NCBI GenBank assembly: GCA_947630695.1
Contig: CANRIM010000006.1
Location: 17,314 to 81,313, forward strand
Direction: 5' to 3'
DNA length: 64,000 bases
From: an uncultured Lachnospiraceae bacterium
GTDB lineage: Bacteria > Bacillota > Clostridia > Lachnospirales > Lachnospiraceae
The notes beneath the pieces were generated by a model that saw only the letters and a list, made by a program, of their open reading frames with translations, had not been told where the DNA came from and searched no databases. Both the position numbers and the translations under genes were made by a program. Each line of letters opens with the position of its first letter. Within the stretch, counting starts at the first letter, position 1. Positions 16,911 through 24,641 of this stretch are shown here, piece after piece.

Positions 16911-16936
16911 CAGGTGTGCCTTAAGGCGCGCGTGCC
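16909..16936 (+). repeat. Structured repeat, copy A (second hairpin only)
   Basis: An imperfect hairpin with arms 16909-16920 and 16925-16936 and loop TTAA overlaps the preceding stop codon and lies just before the DUF2953 gene. The same hairpin with base changes occurs at 57916-57942 and 62996-63025, with a conserved GACATG before it and a TGCCG...GAGG-like tail after it. Confidence 0.6.
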
Positions 16937-16967
16937 GTTTCATTAATATGAGGCGTAAGGAGTCGGT

Positions 16968-17792
16968 ATGACGGTATTTTTACTTATTTTAAAAATTATC
17001 GGCTGCGTGATTGCTTTTCTGCTTCTTCTGCTGGTCGCGGTATGCACGATTCCGGTGTTTTACCGGGGGTCTGTGGATTATGACGAAAGCTGCAGGATCA
17101 ATTTCCGGCTGCGCTTTTTCTTCGGACTGCTGACAGCGACCTTCAGCACCGAAAAGACGCAGAAATTCCGGATTCGCATCTGCGGGATTCCCCTCCGTGG
17201 GAAAAAACGAGCAAAGGCCCGGCAGAAAAAGAAATCCGCCCCGGAGGTTGAAACACGATCGCCGGATGCTCCCGCGGAGCCGGCGAAAGACAAGCCGGCG
17301 GATACGGAAACAGCGGACAAAGCAAAAAAAGCAGGGCGCAGTTCTGACGCCGCCGAAACAAAAGAACCGTTTCGGGACCGTCTGAAACGATGGAAGGATT
17401 CCGTAAAAGAAAAATTCCGGAAATGTAAAACGGCCGCGGACAAGCTGCGGCAGTTGAAGGCGATGCTGGAGGAGGAAGAAACGGCCGCGGCGCTGCGGGA
17501 GACGAAAGCGCATACGCTGAAAATATTAAAGCATATCCGTCCGAGAAAATCCGATCTGACGCTGACCGTCGGGCTGGAGGACCCTGCGGATACCGGATTC
17601 CTGATGGCGGCGCTTTCCGCCGTATATCCGCTTTACGCAGACTGGGTAAAAATCGATGCGGTTTTTGACCGGAAAATCATCCGTATCAAAGGCTCCGTCA
17701 GAGGCCACATGGTCAATGCATACGCCGCATGGCATGTACTTTTGACACTTCGGAATCAGAGAATCAGAGATATTATCAATCAAAACAGATAA
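16968..17792 (+). CDS. ytfI: DUF2953 protein (YtfI-like)
   Basis: The 274-residue protein has one N-terminal membrane helix (about 5-28) and a conserved N-terminal block (CRINFRLRFFFGLL), then a charged Ala/Lys/Glu-rich linker (about 70-160), and a C-terminal block with TVGLEDPADTGFLMAALSAVYPLY (given in part). This fits DUF2953. In B. subtilis the same family (ytfI) sits beside ytfJ, as here, and a sporulation link is inferred from that. Its reaction is unknown. AAGGAG precedes the ATG. Confidence 0.85.
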   Translation: MTVFLLILKIIGCVIAFLLLLLVAVCTIPVFYRGSVDYDESCRINFRLRFFFGLLTATFSTEKTQKFRIRICGIPLRGKKRAKARQKKKSAPEVETRSPDAPAEPAKDKPADTETADKAKKAGRSSDAAETKEPFRDRLKRWKDSVKEKFRKCKTAADKLRQLKAMLEEEETAAALRETKAHTLKILKHIRPRKSDLTLTVGLEDPADTGFLMAALSAVYPLYADWVKIDAVFDRKIIRIKGSVRGHMVNAYAAWHVLLTLRNQRIRDIINQNR

Positions 17793-17806
17793 GCGAGGTA
17801 GAATCA

Positions 17807-18184
17807 ATGGAAAAAAACAGTTTTAAGGATACGGTGACTTCGCTGATCGAGGGCATGGATCAGTATTTTACCACGAAAACCGTGGTGGGCGAGGCCATTC
17901 ATATCGACGGGACCATCGTGGTGCCGCTGGTGGACGTTTCCTTCGGCATCGGCGCAGGTACCATGGCACAGGACAAAAAGAACAATGGCGGCGGCGGTAT
18001 GGGTGCAAAGATGACCCCCAGCGCCATGCTGGTGATCAATGAGGGAAAAGTGCGTCTGGTCAACGTCAGACAGCAGGACGGCCTGACCAAGATCCTGGAT
18101 ATGGTGCCGGATCTGCTGGACCGCTTCAAAAAAGACGACAAGTCGGAAACGGCTGCAGCAGAAGAAGAAAAAAACACGGACTGA
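17807..18184 (+). CDS. ytfJ: GerW family sporulation protein YtfJ
   Basis: The 125-residue protein matches the YtfJ (GerW) family, with VVGEAIHIDGTIVVPLVDVSFG and GMGAKMTPSAMLVI segments (shown in part). In B. subtilis GerW is a forespore protein needed for normal germination. The ATG at 17807 follows GCGAGG; upstream in-frame codons overlap ytfI. The glycine run NNGGGGMG and an acidic tail are typical of the family. The pairing with the DUF2953 gene strengthens the call. Confidence 0.92.
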   Translation: MEKNSFKDTVTSLIEGMDQYFTTKTVVGEAIHIDGTIVVPLVDVSFGIGAGTMAQDKKNNGGGGMGAKMTPSAMLVINEGKVRLVNVRQQDGLTKILDMVPDLLDRFKKDDKSETAAAEEEKNTD

Positions 18185-18261
18185 CCTGCGTCGGACAGGC
18201 ATAGTTTTTCACGGATGCGTCATAGCATAGTATCATGAGATCCATTTGCCCGGAGGAAGGT

Positions 18262-18408
18262 ATGAAACGACTTGGCGGACTGGCATTGCTGTGCATCGCA
18301 TTCGGAATGATGCTGATGGTGTTTTTACCGGTCAATTTCTGGACAGTCAGCTGTATTATACTGCTGCTGTTGATCGGGTATAATCTGTTTTGCTGCGGTT
18401 GTAAATAG
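18262..18408 (+). CDS. Small membrane protein, 48 residues
   Basis: This short gene starts at ATG 18262 directly behind a strong GGAGGAAGG (18252-18260) and ends at TAG 18406. The product MKRLGGLALLCIAFGMML followed by a second hydrophobic stretch has two membrane helices and ends CCGCK. I believe similar short proteins occur in Clostridia, but no function is known. Just upstream, CATAGCATA (about 18224) resembles a mother-cell sigma (E/K) -10, which would suit its place after ytfJ; this is weak. Confidence 0.65.
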   Translation: MKRLGGLALLCIAFGMMLMVFLPVNFWTVSCIILLLLIGYNLFCCGCK

Positions 18409-18424
18409 AAAAGAAAAAAAGTTC

Positions 18425-18453
18425 TTGCATTATAGGAATCATTTTGTTAAAAT
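18425..18453 (+). promoter_or_regulatory. Promoter for rpmB
   Basis: TTGCAT (18425-18430) and TAAAAT (18448-18453) are 17 bases apart, about 57 bases before the rpmB start. Confidence 0.7.
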
Positions 18454-18509
18454 ATTCATCGGTTCGGTCTGTATAAGGCCAATTCATGTCGATAAGGAGG
18501 TGCAAGAAG

Positions 18510-18695
18510 ATGGCAAAATGCGCAATTTGTGAAAAATCGGTTCATTTCGGCAACGCTGTGAGCCATTCACACAGGAGATCAAACAAGATCTGGAAACCGA
18601 ATGTAAAATCCGTCAGGGTTAAGGTCAACGGTGCCGCAAAGAAGATGTATGTCTGTACTTCCTGTTTAAGGTCAGGGAAAGTAGAACGCGCCTGA
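18510..18695 (+). CDS. rpmB: 50S ribosomal protein L28
   Basis: The 61-residue protein is L28 of the zinc-binding form. CAIC (Cys4, Cys7) and CTSC (Cys49, Cys52) supply the four ligands, and the SHRRSNKIWKPN segment is typical. AAGGAGG lies before ATG 18510; the in-frame ATG at 18486 is upstream of that ribosome site. It has its own promoter and terminator. Confidence 0.97.
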   Translation: MAKCAICEKSVHFGNAVSHSHRRSNKIWKPNVKSVRVKVNGAAKKMYVCTSCLRSGKVERA

Positions 18696-18710
18696 GAGGT
18701 AGTCAGAAAT

Positions 18711-18738
18711 GCCGGTGAAAATGCTTCACCGGCTTTTT
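18711..18738 (+). terminator. Terminator after rpmB
   Basis: GCCGGTGAA (18711-18719) pairs with TTCACCGGC (18725-18733), followed by TTTTT. Confidence 0.92.
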
Positions 18739-18743
18739 CTTTG

Positions 18744-18772
18744 TTTACTTTTTCGGTGATATGTAGTAGAAT
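18744..18772 (+). promoter_or_regulatory. Promoter for the Asp23-YloV operon
   Basis: TTTACT (18744-18749) and TAGAAT (18767-18772) are spaced by 17 bases, immediately after the rpmB terminator. Confidence 0.65.
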
Positions 18773-18844
18773 AAACTAACAGTTTTCCGGCCTTCTGTGC
18801 CGGAAGCAAAATGAAAGCCGATGGATACAGGAGGTTTCCTCTAC

Positions 18845-19201
18845 ATGAAAGGAAAGTATATTAGCCAGTTTGGAGATATTACGATCAATTCCAACGTCAT
18901 AGCGACCTGCGCGGGCAGCGCCGCGGTGGAGTGCTTCGGGATCGTGGGAATGGCATGGGTCAACGTCAAGGACGGCATGGTGAAACTGCTGCGCCGGGAC
19001 AGCTGGGCCAAGGGCATTTCCATTCAGTTCGAAAACAATCGGATCCTGATCGACTGCCACGTCATCGTAGCTTACGGGGTCAATATTCCTGCCGTAACGG
19101 AAAACCTGATTTCCAATGTAAAATACAAGGTGGAAGAAATCACCGGATTTGAGGTTGCGGAAGTCAATATTTACGTCGAAGGCGTTCGCGCGATTGATTA
19201 A
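18845..19201 (+). CDS. Asp23/Gls24 family envelope-stress protein
   Basis: The 118-residue protein is an Asp23/Gls24 (YloU-like) protein, with GDITINSNVIATCAG at the start and DCHVIVAYGVNIPAV in the middle. Members are associated with cell-envelope homeostasis and are usually paired with the DAK-domain protein YloV, as here. I chose ATG 18845, with CAGGAGG upstream; the ATG at 18821 is before this ribosome site. It overlaps the next gene in a TAATG junction. Confidence 0.9.
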   Translation: MKGKYISQFGDITINSNVIATCAGSAAVECFGIVGMAWVNVKDGMVKLLRRDSWAKGISIQFENNRILIDCHVIVAYGVNIPAVTENLISNVKYKVEEITGFEVAEVNIYVEGVRAID

Positions 19202-20868
19202 TGAGTATGGAGGAAAATAAAGTGTCTCTCACAACGATTAATGAGGTAGTTTTAGAGCGGATGTTTCTGACGGGCGCGGCCAATCTGGAAGCGCATAAGG
19301 ATCGGATCAATGAGCTGAATGTATTCCCGGTGCCTGACGGAGATACGGGAACCAATATGACGCTGACGATCCTTTCCGCAGTCAAAGAGGTCAATGCTTT
19401 AACCAAACCGGATATCAGCGCCATTGCCAAAGCCGTTTCCATCGGATCGCTGAAAGGCGCCAGAGGCAATTCAGGCGTGATTCTTTCGCAGCTTTTGAGA
19501 GGCTTTGCAAAAGATATCGAACACTGCAGCAGTCTGGATACAAAGAAACTTGCGGCCGCGTCACAGAAGGCCGTAGAAACGGCATATAAGGCCGTCATGA
19601 AGCCGAAGGAAGGCACGATCCTGACCGTGGCGAGAGAAGCCGCGGAAAAGGCCCAGGAGCTGGCCAAAACCATGGACGAGATGGAATCCTTCCTCGCGGC
19701 CGTGATCGAACACGCCCAGGCGACCCTGGAAAAGACTCCCGATATGCTTCCGGTACTGAAGGAAGCCGGGGTGGTGGATTCCGGCGGGGAAGGCCTGCTT
19801 CGTTTTCTGCAGGGCATGTACGAGGGCCTCTGCGGCCGTGAAATCGTGGCGGAAAAGCCGTCCGTCAATACCAGCGCGGACCTGTATGCACCGGTAGAAG
19901 ACGATTATACGGAAATTACTTTCGGTTATTGTACGGAATTTATAGTCAATCTGGACAAACCGCTTTCCGAAAAAGAAGAAAATAAATTAAAAGCGTTTCT
20001 GACGTCTATCGGCGATTCCATCGTCTGTGTCAATGTGGACGATATCCTGAAAATCCATGTGCATACCGATGAGCCGGGAAACGCACTGCAAAAAGGGCTT
20101 TCCTATGGCTCTCTGTCCCACATTAAAATCGACAACATGCGGGAAGAGTACGAGGAACGCAGGCAGAAGATGAAAGCGCAGGCGGAAAAAACAGAAGGGT
20201 CCGGGCCGAGAAAGAAATTCGGTTTCGTTTCCGTTGCCGCCGGCGAAGGTTTCGGGGAAATATTCAAAAATATCGGCGTGGATTCGCTGATCGAAGGCGG
20301 GCAGACCATGAACCCCAGTACGGAAGATATGCTTTCCGCCATTGAAAAGGTGAATGCCGATACGGTTTTCATACTGCCAAACAATTCCAATATCATTATG
20401 GCGGCAGAGCAGGCGAAGGAACTGGTGACTGACAAGCACATCGTCGTACTGCCCACCAAGACGCTGCCTCAGGGTATTTCGGCAATGATCGCCTTTATGA
20501 ACGATCAGTCGCCGGAGGACAATGAAGCCGCGATGTTGGAGGCCATCGGCTGCGTGAAGTCCGGGCAGGTGACCTACGCGGTACGGGATACCGCCATTGA
20601 CGGCAAGGAAATCCATGAAAATGACATTATCGGTATCGGAGACGATACACTGGTGGCCGGCAGAGAGATCGAGCAGACCACGGCGGATCTGCTGGAGGAG
20701 CTGATCGATGAGGACAGCGAACTGATCAGTATTTATTACGGCATTGATATCAGCGAGGAACAGGCCGGGGCGCTGCAGGAAGCGCTGGAAGCCCTGTATC
20801 CGGACTGTGACGTGGAACTGCAGTACGGCGGACAGCCGGTTTACTATTATATTGTTTCAGTCGAATAG
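19201..20868 (+). CDS. DAK-domain protein, YloV/FakA-like
   Basis: The 555-residue protein has an N-terminal DhaL-type kinase domain (NVFPVPDGDTGTNM near residue 40, which binds Mg-ATP, and SLKGARGNSGVILSQLLRG near 82) and a C-terminal DegV-like half. S. aureus FakA of the same layout phosphorylates fatty acids held by FakB. The ATG at 19201 overlaps the previous stop; a GTG at 19222 behind GGAGGA is an equally good start. A fatty-acid kinase role is likely by family; no fakB is in the window. Confidence 0.88.
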   Translation: MSMEENKVSLTTINEVVLERMFLTGAANLEAHKDRINELNVFPVPDGDTGTNMTLTILSAVKEVNALTKPDISAIAKAVSIGSLKGARGNSGVILSQLLRGFAKDIEHCSSLDTKKLAAASQKAVETAYKAVMKPKEGTILTVAREAAEKAQELAKTMDEMESFLAAVIEHAQATLEKTPDMLPVLKEAGVVDSGGEGLLRFLQGMYEGLCGREIVAEKPSVNTSADLYAPVEDDYTEITFGYCTEFIVNLDKPLSEKEENKLKAFLTSIGDSIVCVNVDDILKIHVHTDEPGNALQKGLSYGSLSHIKIDNMREEYEERRQKMKAQAEKTEGSGPRKKFGFVSVAAGEGFGEIFKNIGVDSLIEGGQTMNPSTEDMLSAIEKVNADTVFILPNNSNIIMAAEQAKELVTDKHIVVLPTKTLPQGISAMIAFMNDQSPEDNEAAMLEAIGCVKSGQVTYAVRDTAIDGKEIHENDIIGIGDDTLVAGREIEQTTADLLEELIDEDSELISIYYGIDISEEQAGALQEALEALYPDCDVELQYGGQPVYYYIVSVE

Positions 20869-20879
20869 CAAGCGCAGAG

Positions 20880-20919
20880 AGAGAATGCAAATGCAAAACT
20901 GCCTTTACATTCTCTTTTT
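20880..20919 (+). terminator. Weak hairpin between yloV-like and recG genes
   Basis: AGAGAATG (20880-20887) pairs with CATTCTCT (20908-20915) across a 20-base loop, and a short T run follows. It may attenuate rather than end transcription into recG. Confidence 0.4.
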
Positions 20920-20967
20920 ACGGTCTGCATCATCTGCCGGCAGCAGGAGAGGCCGGAGGATCAGGGC

Positions 20968-23028
20968 ATGATTTTTTTGAATGATTCGGTCAGAGAACTG
21001 CATAAAATCGGTCCGAAAACGGAGGTGCTGTACAATAAACTCGGTATTTACACCATCCGGGATCTGATCCGCTATTTTCCCAGAGATTATTTTATTTATG
21101 GGGCGCCTGCGGAACCGTCGCAGATGGAAGAAGGACGGATCCTGGCGCTGGAAGGGGTTGTGGCTTCCGCGCCCCTGTCCAAACGGACACAGCGGGGAGA
21201 CATGGTGCTGATCTGGTTTCGGACAGGAGATGTTTTGGTGCAGCTTCTGTGGTTCGGAATGCCGTATATCCGGTCCACGGTAAAGAAAAATATGCGCTTT
21301 GTGATGCACGGAAGGCTGGAAACCAAAAACGGCAGATATCAGATGATCCATCCGAAGGTTTTTACACCGGCGGATTATGAAAAAGTGAAAAATAAGATGC
21401 TTCCGGTGTATCGCCTGACCAAAGGCCTGACCAATAAGCTGATTACGGAAACCATGGGTGAGGCGCTGGAGATTTTCCGGGCCTCTGCGGAATATGACAT
21501 GGAATGCCTGCCCTTCGGGCTGGAAAAGCAGCACCAACTGATTCCCTTCGGAGAAGCGGTATGCGCGCTGCATTTTCCCGCGGATGAAACCGCTTTTTTG
21601 AAGGCGCGCAGACGGTTTGTGTTCGAAGAACTGTTTTTCTTTCAGTATGGCCTGAAGCAGCTGGAAAAGGAGCAGCCCACACGGTACAACCTGTATCCCG
21701 TTACGGATTTTTCCCTCTGCCGGGAATGGCTGGAAACCCTTCCCTTTACACCTACGCAGGATCAGTACCGGGCCATGGAAGCGGTCAAAGCGGATCTGCA
21801 GGGCTCGAAGGCCATGGGGCGGATGCTGCAGGGCGACGTAGGATCCGGAAAAACACTGGTGGCATTTTACGCGGTCCTGGCGGCCTGTTCCAACGGCTAT
21901 CAGGCAGCGATCATGGCGCCTACGGAAGTGCTGGCCAAACAGCATTATGAAACCTGTTCGGCCTGGTGCAGCCAGCTGCGCAGGCAGATTCGGGTGGTAC
22001 TTCTGACCGGGGCATTAAAGGCGAAGGAAAAAGCGGAAGCTTACAGACAGATCGCTTCCGGGGAGGCACAGCTGGTCATTGGTACCCATGCGGTGATTCA
22101 GGATGCGGTGACCTTTCATCAGCTGGCGCTGGTGGTCATCGATGAACAGCATCGGTTCGGCGTGGTGCAGCGGGCGGCGCTGACAGAAAAAGGGGCGCAG
22201 GTCCATTCGCTGTATATGACCGCGACGCCGATTCCAAGAACTCTGGCACTGCTGCTGTACGGCAACACCGATATTTCGGAGCTGGCGGAAAAACCGGCGG
22301 ACCGCCTTCCCATTAAAAACTGCATGATCCCGTTTTCCAAACGTAAAACGGCATTTCAGTTTATATACAAAGAGATTGCGAAGGGGCATCAGGCATTTAT
22401 CATTTGCCCGATGATCGAAGAAAACGAGATGTTTCCCTGTGAAAACATCGAGGATTATCAGAAGCAGGTGCGGGCCTTTTTCGGGACGAATGCAAAGACC
22501 GGCATCCTGCACGGCCGAATGGGCGCCGAAAAGAAGGAGGAGATCATGGCGGCATTTGCCGCAGGAAAGATCGATATTCTGATCTCTACCACCGTCATTG
22601 AAGTGGGCATCGATATTCCCAATGCGACGGTGATGATGATCGAAAATGCGGAGCGATTCGGTTTAAGCCAGCTGCATCAGCTGCGGGGCCGGGTGGGCAG
22701 AGGTAAGGCACAGTCCTATTGCATCTTTGTCAATGCCGCGGATACGAAAGAAAGCAGAGAACGGCTGGAAGTGCTGGTACGGTCCAATGACGGTTTTTAT
22801 ATTGCCGGAGAAGATCTGAAACTGCGAGGGCCCGGCGAGCTGTTCGGCTGCCGGCAGAGCGGGGAAATGGACTTTGTGTTTGCCGATATTTACCGGGACA
22901 GCGATATCCTTTCCGCCGTGTCCGACGCAGCACAAAAAGCGTGTTCACAAACTCTTTCAGAGGCGGACGGGATGCGGATCGCGCAGGGCCTGATGAAATT
23001 TGGAAATTATGAAATCCAGACCATATGA
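20968..23028 (+). CDS. recG: ATP-dependent DNA helicase RecG
   Basis: The 686-residue protein is RecG, a branch-migrating helicase that remodels stalled forks and Holliday junctions. An N-terminal wedge (OB-fold) domain (about 1-180) precedes two helicase lobes. Motifs visible are GDVGSGKT (I), DEQHRFG (II), TATPIPRT (III) and QLRGRVGRG (VI). Its place after the Asp23/YloV pair is the usual Firmicute order. A new promoter follows its stop. Confidence 0.96.
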   Translation: MIFLNDSVRELHKIGPKTEVLYNKLGIYTIRDLIRYFPRDYFIYGAPAEPSQMEEGRILALEGVVASAPLSKRTQRGDMVLIWFRTGDVLVQLLWFGMPYIRSTVKKNMRFVMHGRLETKNGRYQMIHPKVFTPADYEKVKNKMLPVYRLTKGLTNKLITETMGEALEIFRASAEYDMECLPFGLEKQHQLIPFGEAVCALHFPADETAFLKARRRFVFEELFFFQYGLKQLEKEQPTRYNLYPVTDFSLCREWLETLPFTPTQDQYRAMEAVKADLQGSKAMGRMLQGDVGSGKTLVAFYAVLAACSNGYQAAIMAPTEVLAKQHYETCSAWCSQLRRQIRVVLLTGALKAKEKAEAYRQIASGEAQLVIGTHAVIQDAVTFHQLALVVIDEQHRFGVVQRAALTEKGAQVHSLYMTATPIPRTLALLLYGNTDISELAEKPADRLPIKNCMIPFSKRKTAFQFIYKEIAKGHQAFIICPMIEENEMFPCENIEDYQKQVRAFFGTNAKTGILHGRMGAEKKEEIMAAFAAGKIDILISTTVIEVGIDIPNATVMMIENAERFGLSQLHQLRGRVGRGKAQSYCIFVNAADTKESRERLEVLVRSNDGFYIAGEDLKLRGPGELFGCRQSGEMDFVFADIYRDSDILSAVSDAAQKACSQTLSEADGMRIAQGLMKFGNYEIQTI

Positions 23029-23060
23029 AAATTCCGGAAATGCCTGAAAAATCTGGACTG

Positions 23061-23089
23061 TTGTGATTTCGGACAGATTTTGATACAGT
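23061..23089 (+). promoter_or_regulatory. Promoter for the deacetylase-like gene
   Basis: TTGTGA (23061-23066) and TACAGT (23084-23089) are spaced by 17 bases, ending 43 bases before the chosen start. Confidence 0.6.
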
Positions 23090-23131
23090 ATTTACAAAAA
23101 GAGAAAAATGAGAGGAACAAGAGGAAAAGAT

Positions 23132-24466
23132 ATGCGAAAGATTTTATTTATCAAAAAAATTTTATATACTATTCTCGCTGTTCTTTCTGTGGTGCTTGTG
23201 ATACTGATCCGTGTGCAGATGCCAAAAGAAAAAAAAGTTTCTACTTCCGAAGATCAGCAGACGACGGAAGCGCCCAAGAAAGATGCAGACGCGTCCAGAA
23301 TCGAGGAAGCGGGGCTGCTTGCCTCAGGATACGATTATGAAGCCGCGATCGCATTGTTAAGGGAAGTCCAGGGAGAGGAGAAGAAAGCCGAAGCTGCGGC
23401 ACTGATCTCCGATTACGAAGCGAAACAGGGTATGCTTGTGGAATTTCCTGTCGATCAGGTGACGCATGTTTTTTTTCATACGCTCCTTTCCGATTATCAG
23501 CGGGGCTTTGACGGAGATTACAGAGCCGATGGTTATAATCAGGTCATGACGACGGTGGATGAATTTCAGAAGATCATTCAGCAGATGTATGAAAAAGGCT
23601 TCGTGATGGTGGATATCCATGATCTCGCCGGATACGTCCCGGATGCGGAGGGCAATCCGGTCTGGACTGAGAAGAAGATCATGCTTCCTCCCGATAAAAA
23701 GGCTTTTGTTCTGTCTCAGGATGATGTCTGCTACTATGAATATATGGAAGAGGACGGATTTCCGTCTTCCCTCTGTATCGATGAAAACGGAAATATTACC
23801 AATCGGTATGTGAAAGCAGATGGAGAGACGGTTTACGGCGCTTACGATGTGGTGCCGCTGATTGAGGATTTTGTCAAAGAACATCCGGATTTTTCTTATC
23901 ACGGAGCCCGGGGGCTCCTGGCGCTGACCGGTTATAACGGCGTACTGGGATACCGGACGGATGACGAGTACCGGGACAAACTGGGCGAGGAAGCCTGGCA
24001 GAAGCAGATCGCGGAGGCGAAGGAAGTTGCGGACAAGCTGAAGAGCATGGGATGGGGCTTTGCCAGCCACAGCTGGGGGCACATCAATATGAAGAGCTGT
24101 TCCTATGATAATCTTGTAACGGACAGTGATAAATGGGAAGCGCGGGTGAAGCCGATCATCGGCGAATGCGATGTGCTGATTTATCCTTTCGGCAGCGATA
24201 TCGGCAGCTGGACGCCCTATGAGGCATCCAATGACAAATACAATTATCTGCGGAGCAAAGGCTTCCATTATTTCTGTAATGTAGACGCCTCTACGCCGAC
24301 ATGGGTGCAGAATGCGGACGGCTGCCTGCGGCAGGGCAGACGCAATCTGGACGGATACCGGATGTATTATGATATGATCAACGACAATGTGGATTATCTG
24401 TCGGATCTGTTTGACGTCAATACGGTATTTGACCAGCATCGGCCGGTGCCGGTGCCGGAAATGTAG
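23132..24466 (+). CDS. Membrane-anchored polysaccharide deacetylase-like protein
   Basis: The 444-residue protein has a single N-terminal membrane anchor (about residues 6-28), a charged linker and an outer-face catalytic domain. FVLSQDDVCYYEYM and FASHSWGHINM resemble the NodB motifs that carry the metal-binding Asp and His, and IYPFGSDIG resembles the third motif. The family removes N- or O-acetyl groups from glycans such as peptidoglycan. An ATG 8 codons earlier (23108) has a poorer ribosome site than GAGGAAAAG before 23132. It directly precedes the polysaccharide locus, so the substrate could be its product; this is inference. Confidence 0.75.
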   Translation: MRKILFIKKILYTILAVLSVVLVILIRVQMPKEKKVSTSEDQQTTEAPKKDADASRIEEAGLLASGYDYEAAIALLREVQGEEKKAEAAALISDYEAKQGMLVEFPVDQVTHVFFHTLLSDYQRGFDGDYRADGYNQVMTTVDEFQKIIQQMYEKGFVMVDIHDLAGYVPDAEGNPVWTEKKIMLPPDKKAFVLSQDDVCYYEYMEEDGFPSSLCIDENGNITNRYVKADGETVYGAYDVVPLIEDFVKEHPDFSYHGARGLLALTGYNGVLGYRTDDEYRDKLGEEAWQKQIAEAKEVADKLKSMGWGFASHSWGHINMKSCSYDNLVTDSDKWEARVKPIIGECDVLIYPFGSDIGSWTPYEASNDKYNYLRSKGFHYFCNVDASTPTWVQNADGCLRQGRRNLDGYRMYYDMINDNVDYLSDLFDVNTVFDQHRPVPVPEM

Positions 24467-24563
24467 CAAAAAAGTGAATAAATGATTTTGTACTGTTTTT
24501 GAAAATAATATTAAAATCAGCGTGCAATATGGCTGGTGATTTGTGGAAAATGGCTTAAATAAG

Positions 24564-24592
24564 TTGACATGTTTTATAAAATATGCTACGCT
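24564..24592 (+). promoter_or_regulatory. Promoter at the head of the polysaccharide locus
   Basis: A consensus TTGACA (24564-24569) is followed after 17 bases by TACGCT (24587-24592). The surrounding 24467-24641 region is A/T-rich with no gene. Confidence 0.6.
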
Positions 24593-24641
24593 CAAAAACA
24601 GTTCGTTATAAAATGTTTTATGTCGGAAGGTTGGAATATTT

